Shown here: positions 40,304 to 51,433 of the stretch, in pieces | Numbering within the stretch: the stretch's first letter is position 1 | Layout of the letters: every line of letters starts with the position of its first letter | Source of the DNA: Neurospora tetraspora | Taxonomy: Eukaryota > Ascomycota > Sordariomycetes > Sordariales > Sordariaceae | Reading direction: 5' to 3' | DNA length: 64,000 nt | NCBI RefSeq assembly: GCF_033439725.1 | Contig: NW_026944388.1 | Coordinates: 2,294,001 to 2,358,000 of the forward strand | Program-made: the position numbers and the translations under genes | The notes under the pieces: model-generated | Databases searched by the model: none | Seen by the model: only the letters and a program-made list of their open reading frames with translations | Told to the model about the DNA's origin: nothing

Positions 40304-43300
40304 CTAAACAAAAACCTCCTGCCCAGCAAAACTCATAACCCACTCCACCCCCAACCTACACTCCTCCTCATGTTCCGCCAGCTGCTCCAAAATCACCTCC
40401 CCGGCACTCGGCCCATCCACCATCCTGTCTTTAACATGAATAATCACCACCTTTAGTCCCTCCAGCGGCTGCTCGGGTAACTGTCTCGCCAGCTCCACGT
40501 TAATATCCACGTCGGCGTTGGAGTCCGTATCCATCATATCGCGCGTGTTGCCGTTGAGGTAGAGGGACATGGATGTCGCCGGGGTGACGTTGGATATTGA
40601 CGATGATGAGACGAGGCCTGACCCGCCGCCGGAAGAGGAGGATGGGTTGGCTTGGTTGGGGTGGTTGTTAAGTTGGGAGGAGGAGTGAACGGCTGCTGGT
40701 GCTGCGGGGGGCGGGAGCGTGGAGATGGACATTGCGTTCGACGACGAAGGGGAGCCGTAAGGGGAGGTGGGTTCGGAGAGATGGAGTTGCGGGAGGTTGT
40801 TGGCTCGGGAAAGGCCGCCGCCCATTTGGTGCTGTTGCAGGGAAGTGTTGAATTGCGGTTGGTGGTTGACCGTGGCGCGCTGCTGGAAATCGTCGAGGGA
40901 CATCTCGGCCGTGGGCGTGGTGAGGTGCGGGGTGTCGATGCGGAAGCCGGTTGGGTTGCGCGGGTTGACGCCGTCGTTTTCGTGCAGGGAGGTGGTGCTT
41001 GCGGCGGCGGCGGCTGCTTGGGCTGAGGCGGAGCTGAGACGGTTTTCGTAGCGCTTGCCGGATTTTGGGGAGATGGAGTCTTCAGTTTGCTGCTGTGATG
41101 ACTGTGGATGTTGGCTTTTGTCTGCTCCAGCTCCTGCTGCTATTGATTGTTCTCTTCTGGTCCTGAATCCCGGGTTGGCGCTGGCTGCTCGCGCATGTGA
41201 TGTTATCGTCCTTCGTCGGGTGTTGCGGTCCTCCTCCTCTTGGCGCTTGCGCTTCTTATCGCTGCTGACGCTTCCGTAGTCGGAGTAACTCCTTGCCATG
41301 GGACCCGGACGGGTAACTGTTGACTGGCGCTTGATGCCGTGTTCCTTTTCGTACTGTCTGCGCAGGATATCCATCCTCGCAGCTGTCACCTCCTCGGCCA
41401 GAGCGGTCATTTCCTCGACAATATACCTTGGTGTGAGGTGTCCGAACAGACGATCATCCGTCTGGGAATCGTCAAAGCTGCATTCGATGAAAATGGCAGT
41501 GAGCTTCCCACTGGCAATCTTGGGCGCGGCCTCTCGCCAGATGTTCCGGTTCCGTGGTGACAAACTGACGGAATCTGGCTCAACATCACCAAAGATGATA
41601 ATTTCCCTGCCCGTCGTTACATCGCGAATGAAGTAGGCCGAACTGTCATAAACACACACTGATTCATCTGCTGCGTGTCCGCCGCCAAGTCCTGAGATGG
41701 AGTTGCTACGACCGCCGCCGCCGAACAGGTTTCCGGGGTGGATAGACATTCGATCCTGGTCTCTCTGCTGCTGCTGTTGGATAAATGCGGCAAGGCTGTT
41801 ATTAGCCGCGGATATGCTGTTATGATGAGCCAGCCCACGGGGTCCCAGATGGGACATGGGCGGACTCATGACACCCATGGGCGATGCTCCCATAGAGGAA
41901 GCATCGAAGCTTCCCGGGCGCGTGACGCTGCCGCTGCCGCGATGAGTGTGCCTCTCATAGCAATGACCATGACTGACAGCCCAAACCTTAACTGCGAGGT
42001 CGTCAGTGATCTCAAGGTAGCCCTTTGACTCGCCCTCTCCCAGCGCTGATGAGCCGCCCTCTACCAGGCGCGTATACGTCACCAACCCAACTCCGTTGTT
42101 CTCGTCACTCAGGTTCGGCCATATGACGTTGTTGAAGATGTGAGTCTTGAAAGCTGCTATCGTGTTGGGTAGACCGGCGAGTTTCTTGGGTCTAGAACTA
42201 CCTTGACCTGCTGTGTTGATTACGAAGCCGGCAATGTGGTCGAGATGAGGGTGCGTTATTAGGTATGTGTCGATCAGGGTCCGGTGAATGAAGGATGCAT
42301 TGGCAGTTGATTTAGCCGAGGGAACTTGGAGCCCTGCGAATGGCCCCGTGGTGAGGGTGTATGGCAGAGCATGTTCTTCATCCTCGCCAAGTGTGGCTGG
42401 CTGAGTCTTTGCCAAAATCTTCTCGATGGCACCGAGGTGTACGCCTGCATCAACGGCAATGACTGACCCTCTCCTCCAGCCCGCCGCTATTGGGCGTACG
42501 AGGAACGCCGTGACATTGGACTCGATAGGTCCTCCACCAGAGCCCTGGTAAATTTACGTTAGCGGAACCTCATGATGAAGTGATGTCGTGTCAAAGACAG
42601 CCAAGTGAAAGACATGGCATCTTGGTCTTTACTACCAGCATTGCGAATCCCAGTATTTCACTTTGGGCCGAAGGTGATTTCCATATGCCCCAGAACCCTG
42701 GGTCCTACAGAAAGGATCGTCATTGGTGATAGGTGACAGGTCTAAAACGCGTTGAATGACTGCCCAGGCCGTGGCGTACTCGCGCTCAATAGTGGTGGGG
42801 GTGACAGGATCCCATTGTACCCGAACAAAGAGGACATAAAAGGAACAATTAGAGGCAGTGCTCGAGGGCAGATCGAACTAGGGCTGCTCGATCGTGGGGT
42901 GGGCTCATTGAAACAAAGGAAGCGCACAGGCACTCGCCTGCCACGGACTCTTTCCGGCTCACTAGAGATGGCGTTCTAAGCCGTTCAGGATGGTGCTGAA
43001 GTTTTTCAAGATAAAGACCCCCTCGGAATTGGCTGAGGCATGGAGTGATAATGGGGGCAAAAGTTGTGATAGTGATGAATGTATCATGGTGAAGAGAGCA
43101 TGAGAAGGATATGCAGTGAGAGGAGAGACGAATCGACATTGAGTGATGTTTCTGCCCAGCAAACGAAGAGGTGAAACAAGGCTTGAAGTAAGATAGGTAA
43201 TCCGTGAAGAACAAAGTCACTCACCAGAACGATGACTTGCAAAGCCGGTGCCGGAGGAGGTTTCTTTTCGGTTGATGATGTCTCGTGGCCGCTGGTGTTG

Positions 43301-43350
43301 TTGTCGTTGGCCTCTTCGGGGTCACCATTGGCGCCGCCGCCGCCTCCCAT
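40304..43350 (-). CDS. pde1: Class II (low-affinity) cyclic-nucleotide phosphodiesterase, PDE1-like
   Basis: This metallo-beta-lactamase-fold enzyme hydrolyses cAMP and tunes PKA signalling. Exon 1 is 43350-43225 (42 codons) and exon 2 is 42544-40304; the product is 788 residues. The join LQVIVL/GSGGGPIESNVTAF exactly rebuilds the family's first strand and glycine loop, which makes the unusually long 680-nt intron (GTGAGT donor, CAG acceptor) convincing. The metal-binding signature is THPHLDH at residues 139-145, followed by AVSHGHCYE, a SSAYFIRD/IIFGDVEPDS block and an IECSFDD block. Long Ser/Gln/Asn-rich insertions lie between the conserved blocks (about 205-280 and 410-700), so the enzyme is about twice the size of yeast Pde1 (369 residues). 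The conserved C-terminal strand (LKVVIIHVKDRM) is present, so the protein is complete. Confidence 0.93.
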
Positions 43351-45800
43351 GTCCACGAATACTGAATTCTCTCAGAGGCTGGGCGAGTGAGCCGAGGGAT
43401 GAAATCGAGGGTTTTGTTGTTGGTGGTGATGATGAAAGTGGAGTCTTGGTGCTTGGTGTAGGAGAGACTTGGCGGGGTCTTGGATTTGCGAGCTGATGAT
43501 GAATGAGATGATGTTCGGCGTGGCACCGATTGGAAGCCCTATCGTGGGTGAGCTTGGGGGAATGCGCTAGCTACCTCTAGTGTAGCGAATGTCCGAGGGC
43601 TTTGAAGGTGACACCCTTTGTACGTCCGTAATAGAGACTTGTGTGTTTGATTGTGAGTGGTACAACAGCCCTTGAGCAGGACTCAAGCCGTTCCGCTTTG
43701 TACGAGGGCGATAGCCGAAGAGTATATAAGAGCCGTGATACGGGACAAAGTGGAAGTGGAAGTTAAGGGGTTGAGGTTGGTGATGGAGAGTGAGTGGGAA
43801 AGTGGAGGAGGATTGTGGGTGAATTGTGGACAAGGAAGCATTCCCGTCACTGTGCAGTGAGTGTCAAAGCGCTGAAGGAGTCCCCGATTAGTGGGGGTCA
43901 CATCGACGTTCCAATTTCAACCTTCTCCAGCTGAACCATTCAGATCAATGATTCCTACATATTTCCATAAAAACTCGGGATTCCAAAGCGACGTCATTCG
44001 GTGAATTTACACATCTTGTCTTCAAATTCTCCAGATACAACACCACGGTGGAGCGCATCAGCAAGAGAGCACGTGGCAGTAACCGAGTAACATATCTTCG
44101 CCTTGTCCTGCCTGTCAATCAATCAAATCGCCCTCAATCAATCGGATCTCTCAAACAATCCACCGGGGAACCGATGAAAAAACAATCCGGGGTTTCCCAG
44201 ATCTGGTACTCGGTAGCAGACCCGCCCATTCTGACGGCAGCATGGTGCTGTTTGTTGGACACATGAGTGACCTTTCAAAGCTACTCGGGTAACCAGGCAA
44301 CCTATTGTGATGCCTGAAGAACAAGAAGACCCTGGAGTGCCTGTGAGTCGTGCAACGCCGGGGGCTAAAGGAAACCTACCGGAAGTTGTTGCAAGGTTGT
44401 TTTGATATCACATATCACAGCTCTCGTTTCATGTTGGACGTGTCTCGAATCTTCCCGGCGTTGGACATGACTTCAAGACTACATAACGTCCCGAAGTTAC
44501 GGGCTCGCCGTGTGTAAGTGTTGCCGAACGAAGAAGGAGGCGAGTCGGAGGCGTCCTATCAGCCATCACCGTGCGACGGCGTTGCCGTTGCCGAACGTCG
44601 GTTCAGCCCGTTGTTCATATTTTATCTACGATTTGTCAACTATCACACACACACTCTTGTTATGAAAACGTCGGCTTTTCCCCACAACCATAACCTGAGA
44701 TCTCCAGCTGTTCCGTGCCTATCTTGACTTCCACCTTTTCAGCGAGAGAAAAGCTCCATTCAGCTGAAAGCCTTCCATGTTTGCCTCCCCAAATTCCAAG
44801 AGTTACGTGACTCCAACCAGTAGCCAACTGTCCCGAAGGTATACAGCCGAGAGGTGGTGTTCGGGTGGCCCGACCGGTCGTTGTGTTATGCTGTGCGACC
44901 ATCCCTCCATTGCTTCCATGGCACATTCAGAACGCCTCTTCATTTCACACAAAGAGTTGCCATTGGTAACGGGGTAGTATCACACGACAGGTTATTTGTA
45001 TCATGCGATGCTTGTTTAAGGGACGGATAAATATGATATTGGAAATCTGAACGATGAATGACTAACGTATGTTCGATGTTAAATGTTCAAGGTTGTCAGA
45101 ACATCATCGTATCCTTTGCATGCGTTGCATTGGATACCTCTAGGTTTGGGCGGACTGGCCATTCATTGTGCACGCCTTCGTCCCGTCATACAGACAAAGG
45201 CAAAAGTATACAGTCAAAGATGAAGAGGAACGTGAAGCTAAATACACACGGGTGGGTAGGAAACAGTTCTTATATATGATGATAAATGAGATCGAAGACC
45301 AACGACCAGATGGAAGCCCAGATCTGACAGGTGCTGGCATGTGCCATCACAAAGGTGACCAGCACTGGAAGATGTTGTTGGTATGGGTATCACACGATAA
45401 GTGAATAACATGCGATGATGAGTCCAGGTACAAACATGCTACTGAAAGACTAAATATGAAGAGCTATGTTCAAGGTGACCAGCACCGTAAGTTAGGTATT
45501 GTCGTAAGGGTATCTATCTATCTATGTCCAAACCTCCTCTTCAACTCCTTTTATGCTCCGTTATAGCTGGCATAGAGTTCCTCAGAACAATATCCAAGAA
45601 ATTGCAAAGGGGTTCCCTTTGTCTACACTTTTAGTACGAGAAAGTGATGCCATTATATAAAAGCAGTTCTCTTTTGAATTCGACGCGAATCAGTTCGGGA
45701 GGCGGAAGAGAGGCAGGCTCGGGTATACTTCCCACCGAACAGGATCGCAGGGCGCTCCATCTCGCTCCCTCACCCTCACCACCTCCTTTCATCACTCACA
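43351..45800. other. Intergenic region with small scattered repeats
   Basis: 2.4 kb without a supported gene, holding the phosphodiesterase promoter (leftward) and the 3' flank of the prion-like gene. GTATCACACGA with a nearby CATGCGATG occurs near 44976 and 45387, and AGGTGACCAGCAC near 45354 and 45474. These look like fragments of an old duplication. Confidence 0.45.
43723..43730. promoter_or_regulatory. TATA-like site upstream of phosphodiesterase gene
   Basis: TATATAAG on the + strand, and TATATA on the - strand because the core is self-complementary, about 370 bases before the phosphodiesterase ATG. It may serve that gene; no + strand gene follows. Confidence 0.25.
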
Positions 45801-48800
45801 TCAAGGATCACTCCTCCACCTCTTCTTCCCCTCCAGCTGGGCTTTCCGTTCCGTCTTCTCCGCATACTGCACCAACAGCCCCTGATGATACGGCGTCATC
45901 CTGCTCACCCTCTCCTGCAGCACCGCGCCCCAGTGCTCCGGTCTCCAGTTCTGCAGGAACAAAGGCGAGATGGCCTGCGGCGCATGGCTGATCACGTCTT
46001 GTTGCAAGTGCTCGGGGAGCTGGTTCAGCTGCTGCCCCAGGAACGTAGCACGCGAGCGCGTGAGGGGACTCTCGCCGGCGGTTACGATTTGTTCTTCGAG
46101 GTCGTGGGCTAGGGCGAGGGATTGGCGCCGGGTGCTGCGGCGGGGGGTGCTGCTGCTGGGAGGGAGGGGTGGGGGCGCCATGGATGTGGTCGTGCGTGAC
46201 TTTTTTGAGCCTGGTGTTGACCCTGCTTCATCTTCTTCTTCGCCAGAGGCCGCGCCGTTACGTTTTCTCTTATTGGGGCTGGGCGTTGATGGGCCGCCTG
46301 AGCCTCCCGGCCCTGACTCCGGAGCCGGTGTTGCATTTGGACTTCCGCCTGCTTTAACCCGAATGAACTGAGCAAGATCTCCCCTGTGATTATCAATCGT
46401 GTTACCCGTGACATTCCTGTTGGCGCGGTTTCTTGCCCTAGCAGGAACTTCCTCGGCAATATGCTTATCAGTGAGTCGTCTCCAGAGACGGTTGTCATTG
46501 GAGATTCCATCGACAGACTGGTAAGGATCATAGCGTTGGCCCGTTGTAGCTTCCTGGTGCCGGAGCTGGACGTAGCGCTCCCATTGCTCGTTCTTCCACT
46601 GTCGGTATGTGTCGTGCAGATTGTGGTCGCGGTTGAGGGAGGCGTTGTTTTTTTCTTCGAACCGGTGGTGGCGCACGTCCGCCTCTATGCGGAAGCCGTA
46701 CAAGTGAGGACGCTCCTGGACGTCCCACACCAAATAACCGGCGTCGAAGGCCTTCTCGAAACACCACAGGTGCATGTAGCCCGCGTTGTTGTAGGGGTCG
46801 TAGTAGTCGCCGGTGTGGTGGGAGTGTTCGTCAAAGGCGATGCGGTGGAAGCCCTTCAGGATCGTGTGGTTGGGTTTCGCCGCGCATTCCTTGTACCTAC
46901 ATTTTCCTGTTTCCTTTTGCGCGTACCGATCCGCGACCAAAAGCGGTAGGTTTTGAATCCACAACGTGAGGTGCCTGTTGGGCCGGTTTGGATGACCCTC
47001 GCCTCGGAAGAACAGGGAGAGCTGCGATGCTGTGTAGACTTTCGAGGCTACCAGCTCGGCCCTGGCCAGCGGCTGGCTGTTGGCATAGACAAACAGGTTC
47101 GGGCCTGGTCGACCCTGTTCATTGTACTCAGTGCCCCAGGGCTGCGTCTGCGCTCTGTAGTAGTACACGGAATGGGGATGGATACCATGTAGGTTGCGGA
47201 CTTTTATGGCTCGAATCTTGACGACTTCATTGCCGGAGCCCGGGGCCACCCAGCTGTCCGGTTGCGGAGTACCAGGTGGGAAAACGGGAGGGGTCACCAC
47301 CGGAGGCGGGCGTGGTTCTGCGGGAGCAGATCCTACAAGCGGCAGTTGAGCAGCCGGCGGCTGATTGGGATCTGGAATCCCGCCATTGTTATTCTGAACC
47401 GCTTGTGGGCTGACATTACCAAATCCAGGTTGTGGTTGAGGTTCAGGGTGAAGTGGGCTACCAGCACCTCCCACACCATAAGGTGAACCAGGAAATTGCT
47501 GGACTCCGGAGCCGGGCTGGGCAACAACACCTCCTGCACCATATGGTGAACCGGGAAGTGGTTGATTCCCGGGGGAAAGGTGCTGATTGGCACCTCCGGC
47601 AGCATTTGGCAGACCGGCCTGTTGGTTGTTATATACGGGACTCAAGTGGCCACCAGCGCCTCCCTGACGAGGCTGTGGACTGTTGAATTGTTGAAATCCA
47701 GGGTCCAAGAAACCACCAGCACTTCCGTGGTCATTGTGCATACCGTTGTTATGGTTAAGTCGTTGATTTGCAGGACTCAAGTAGCCACCCATGCCTCCTT
47801 GAGGAGTTTGTGCACGGCTGGGTTGCTGGCCTCCATTGTTGAACTGGCCAGCAGCACCTCCTTGACCATGTTGCATGCCGTTGAACTGGTCAGGTTGCTG
47901 ATTCTGAGGGTTGAAAGGTCCACCCATGCCACCTTGACCAGTTTGTCCGTTGTTGGGTTGCTGGCCTCGATTGTGAAGCTGGCCACCACCGGCTCCATGA
48001 CCAGTTTGTGCACCGCCCAAGTTAAGGAGGTCAAATGCAGCTTCTTCTTGGCCATATTGTGCATTATTGAATTGCTGGCCTCCATTGTTAAACTGAGCAC
48101 CGCCGGCTCCTTGACCAGTTTGTGCGCCACCGAAGTGCTGGTATCCATTCTGAGGAAGATTACGAGCACCTCCTTGACCATGTTGTATGTTGTTGTTCTG
48201 GTTGACTTGTTGATTTTCGGAGTTGAAAGGTTTACCCATGCCTCCTTGTCCTTGACCCGTTTGTCTGTTGTTGGGTAGCTGGCCTCCATGGTTAAACTGA
48301 CCACCGCCAGCTACTTGACCAGTTCGTGCACCGCCCAAGTTAAGGAGGTCAATAGCAGCTTCCTCTTCTTGTTGGCCATATTGTGCATTATTGAGTTGCT
48401 GGCCTCCATTGTTAAATTGGCCACCACCACCACCGCCTCGTTGACCTGCTTGTCCGTTGTTGAGTTGCTGGTATCCGTTGTTGAACTGGTTGTGTTGTTG
48501 ATTTGCCGGATTAGGATAACGGTAGCCCCCCACGCCTCCTTGAGCAGCGTGTGAGCCGGGAAACTGCTGGTTTTCAGGGGGATGTTGTTGGTTAACGATT
48601 TCTGGAACAGCTTGTGAGCCGGCAAATTGCTGATTTTGAGGGTGAGGTTGTTGGATAGCACCTCCTTGACCATTTTGTGTCCCGTTGTTCTGGTTGAGTT
48701 GTTGATTTTCAGGATTAAAGGGGCCACCCACACCTCCTGGAGCAGCTGTTGAACCGGTGAATTGCTGATTTTCGGGGTGATGAGGTTGTTGGATAGCACC

Positions 48801-49730
48801 TCCTGGAACGACGTTTGAACCGCCCTGTTGGTTATCTGAGATCACATGGTCCTCTATATTTTCTGGTAGCCACATTGGGCCCATGAAATTCTCCATCACA
48901 GGTGATTCCAAATTATTGGAATCCTGATTCAAGATGTTTTGTTCCCCGCCTTGACTACCACCATCAGGAGGTGGGTGCTGACCCAGACCTCCAACAGGTG
49001 CTTGTTCAGGCTGGATCTGAGCATTGAAACCGCCGCCCTCTGCTGCTCCTGGCACCGGACCGCCTCCTACTTGAAAATTTTCTTGTGGGCGATAGTTGAT
49101 CTGATCAAAAAAATTCTCCGCCGCATCGAAATCGTAAGTATAATTATCGTTAGGTGCTTGTTCAAGGGCGTGAGCATTGAACCCCTCATCGCGAAGGAAC
49201 TCGTTTATAGTCTTGTTACTATCGTTACTATAGGTTTCAGGGGCCGGCTCTGGATTGGGATTTTGAGTCAATGGATTTATAAGGCCTTGTTGTTGTGGCA
49301 GACCACCGCCTTGGGCATTCCACTCTTGACTGAGGGCGTCAAGAAGTGGGTCAATAGGGAGCTCTTGTACACCACCCGCCTGCGAAGTGGCATCTTGAAC
49401 AGATGGATTTATGGGCGCTTGTTCATGAGGATGTTGTTGAGCCTGGGAATATAGAAATTGACTCCATGGGCTCATACGACGTTGGTCATGGTGGGGCTGC
49501 GGTTGGGAATTGTCGTTTTGATTTGACGGGATTATCGGGGCTTGGTCAGGGAGCTGTTGCGGACCACCATCAGCCGTGGCTGCACCATTAGCTCCATCGC
49601 CGTTGCCATTGCCGTTGCCATTAGCGTTGAGGGTATCTTCCGGCATCTCTTTTGCTGCCAAGAACTCCTCCTCCAGTAAGGTATCCTCCACCTCTTTGTC
49701 TCCGAAGAGATCCTCGTCCGAGAACTCCAT
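45801..49730 (-). CDS. Large Asn/Gln/Gly-rich prion-like protein with Cys/His C-terminal domain
   Basis: No named family. A single exon of 1309 residues starts at ATG 49730. Residues 1-40 are acidic (MEFSDEDLFGDKEVEDTLLE). About 60-830 are dominated by Asn, Gln, Gly and Pro in imperfect repeats built on FNNGGQQLNNAQYGQ, GGMGGPFNPQNQQ and PENQQFPGS. A 106-residue (318-base) unit is duplicated, with EEAA(I/F)DLLNLGGA at its anchor (DNA at 48015 and 48333). About 828-1160 form a globular domain: IRAIKVRNLHGIHPHSVYYY, an aromatic middle, CRYKEC (about 943-948), FHRIAFDEHSHHTGDYYDPY and MHLWCFEKAFD (about 985). The spaced Cys and His suggest metal binding, and this arrangement recurs in unnamed sordariomycete proteins. 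The C-terminus has basic patches (NKRKRNG, GSKKSR) that could direct it to the nucleus. Function unknown. Confidence 0.85.
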   Translation of the reverse strand: MEFSDEDLFGDKEVEDTLLEEEFLAAKEMPEDTLNANGNGNGNGDGANGAATADGGPQQLPDQAPIIPSNQNDNSQPQPHHDQRRMSPWSQFLYSQAQQHPHEQAPINPSVQDATSQAGGVQELPIDPLLDALSQEWNAQGGGLPQQQGLINPLTQNPNPEPAPETYSNDSNKTINEFLRDEGFNAHALEQAPNDNYTYDFDAAENFFDQINYRPQENFQVGGGPVPGAAEGGGFNAQIQPEQAPVGGLGQHPPPDGGSQGGEQNILNQDSNNLESPVMENFMGPMWLPENIEDHVISDNQQGGSNVVPGGAIQQPHHPENQQFTGSTAAPGGVGGPFNPENQQLNQNNGTQNGQGGAIQQPHPQNQQFAGSQAVPEIVNQQHPPENQQFPGSHAAQGGVGGYRYPNPANQQHNQFNNGYQQLNNGQAGQRGGGGGGQFNNGGQQLNNAQYGQQEEEAAIDLLNLGGARTGQVAGGGQFNHGGQLPNNRQTGQGQGGMGKPFNSENQQVNQNNNIQHGQGGARNLPQNGYQHFGGAQTGQGAGGAQFNNGGQQFNNAQYGQEEAAFDLLNLGGAQTGHGAGGGQLHNRGQQPNNGQTGQGGMGGPFNPQNQQPDQFNGMQHGQGGAAGQFNNGGQQPSRAQTPQGGMGGYLSPANQRLNHNNGMHNDHGSAGGFLDPGFQQFNSPQPRQGGAGGHLSPVYNNQQAGLPNAAGGANQHLSPGNQPLPGSPYGAGGVVAQPGSGVQQFPGSPYGVGGAGSPLHPEPQPQPGFGNVSPQAVQNNNGGIPDPNQPPAAQLPLVGSAPAEPRPPPVVTPPVFPPGTPQPDSWVAPGSGNEVVKIRAIKVRNLHGIHPHSVYYYRAQTQPWGTEYNEQGRPGPNLFVYANSQPLARAELVASKVYTASQLSLFFRGEGHPNRPNRHLTLWIQNLPLLVADRYAQKETGKCRYKECAAKPNHTILKGFHRIAFDEHSHHTGDYYDPYNNAGYMHLWCFEKAFDAGYLVWDVQERPHLYGFRIEADVRHHRFEEKNNASLNRDHNLHDTYRQWKNEQWERYVQLRHQEATTGQRYDPYQSVDGISNDNRLWRRLTDKHIAEEVPARARNRANRNVTGNTIDNHRGDLAQFIRVKAGGSPNATPAPESGPGGSGGPSTPSPNKRKRNGAASGEEEDEAGSTPGSKKSRTTTSMAPPPLPPSSSTPRRSTRRQSLALAHDLEEQIVTAGESPLTRSRATFLGQQLNQLPEHLQQDVISHAPQAISPLFLQNWRPEHWGAVLQERVSRMTPYHQGLLVQYAEKTERKAQLEGKKRWRSDP
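47640..48830 (-). repeat. Coding repeat array in the prion-like gene
   Basis: The segment encodes serial imperfect repeats of 15-40 residues, with one higher-order unit of 318 bases repeated at an offset of exactly 106 codons (anchors GCCCAAGTTAAGGAGGTC at 48015 and 48333 on the + strand). Preservation of frame in all copies shows the array is under protein-level constraint or is recent. Confidence 0.8.
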
Positions 49731-51433
49731 GCTAGTTGTTGGTAATGAGCTGCGAAATTAAAGACGTAAATTAGGTGTCGGTGAACAGTTGCACTGAAAT
49801 TGACCCGGCATAAAGGGTGTTCTGGGACAGGCAGGTTATTATATGGACACAGAGGATGAAACGGAATCACAAGAGCCATTGCTGGAGTTGAGGACAAAGA
49901 AAGGGTATATTTTTGGGTCTATAAAACAATGGGCAAAGAGAGCCGAGTCCGAGTGAACAATGGCCTTGACAATGGAATTGGCGACCGTGCCGGGGACAAT
50001 GGGAGTGCCGACATTGTAACAGCAACTCCTGACTGTCGCGCACAAGACGGACGGCAACGCCACATTGCGAGGACCAACAGCATCGGGCAAGTGGTCATGG
50101 TGATCTTGAGAAGGACGTTAGCTACATGCCTTCTGACACGCAAAGGTAGACGTGAGAATAAGTGAAAAAGGGAGGGAAGATGGGATCAGTGAGCTAAGCA
50201 GTTTCTCAACACTATTTTTTTCAGAACAGGTCTGTGAATTTTGCGTATGCTTTCATCATATGAGGGCGAAAAATAAAAATAAAATAATGTCATGTTGACT
50301 TACCGGTTGTGATGATGCCAGCATATCGACCAAACATTGTGGCTGGCACACAATGTTGACGGCGGCGACGAGGCCGGCCGTGCTGGATTCCTCACGGAGG
50401 AGGAGGACGGAGGAGAAAAGGAAGAGAAGAAGTCGAAGGCGGCAGAAATTTGCAGGCTTTTTGTTCCTCCAATTTGTGGTGGGGAAATCTCGGCTGAACT
50501 CCGCTTTAGCTTTTCGCCGTTTGATAAGGCGGGAGCGGCTCCCGGCCGTGCTTATCGGCCTGGCTTGGCAAAGGGTTCAACCGGGCTCCGAGTTCCATCA
50601 GTGGAACCTGGAAGTGGGCATCAGATGATGGATGGGGCCGTCCGTCCTTGGGACCCTACCTGACCCAACTATAGGCGTATGTAGAATATCACGGTCCCTT
50701 AAAAGACTGGAGAAATGACTCCCAGGAACATCTTCAAATGGAATCCAAACTGGAATCCTGCCTTATATCAGGTTCAGTAGTTACCTTGGACGGTATAATA
50801 TGTATTCGTAGACCAACCTAAAGTACCGAAACTGGCAACGGCCACTCTATACCCTAGGTATGTACCTTAGGTACCGCAGCCGGGCAACTGTTAATGTCAC
50901 ACAGCGACAAGGCCCCTACGTCACGAGAGAAGGCACTCCCACAACTCGCAACCCGGCCTCATTCCACCGGGATTCGGGGCTGTTACTGCGGCACTGTCCA
51001 CTCGCCAATTCCACTCGTATTGAATTCCATCTTTCATCCATAACTATCGCGTACTTGTTGGCAGTCAGAACCACCACGGCACTATCACGGCACCACGGCA
51101 CCACCCCCGACCGCGCTTGTGTATACGAGGCCACTGCTCCCGTTCCGTTCGACTGCCAAGCCCGACTGCCCTGCATCTGACATTCTCCATCTTGGATTTC
51201 CCCCTCTCTCTGTCAACTCGACTTGGTTGTCCAGTCCTCGCTTCAGGTTCCGACCTCTCCCCTAGAGGTACACCGGTCAATCGCAATCGCTCGCTCGCTA
51301 CCATATCTTTCGCTATACTAGATACACTTGCCACTCGTTTGGGCGCTCGAGCGCGACCACCAACATACCAGCGACTCATCCCATACCACCGAGCGCGATC
51401 GCAAGGAACCTGTGAAATACACATTGGCCCAAC
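49731..51433. other. Divergent intergenic region
   Basis: 1.7 kb between the divergent starts of the prion-like gene and the DIP2-like gene. The right half (51000-51430) is pyrimidine-rich and leader-like. Short palindromic CTAGGTATGTACCTTAGGTACC-type sequence lies near 50853-50875. No gene was recognised. Confidence 0.45.

Noticed and set aside
40304-43350. Reading the phosphodiesterase locus as a second tRNase Z because of its HxHLDH motif
   Set aside because: The THPHLDHIAG context, the GSGGGPIES start and the IECSFDD block fit class II phosphodiesterases; the PxKxRN motif of tRNase Z is missing.
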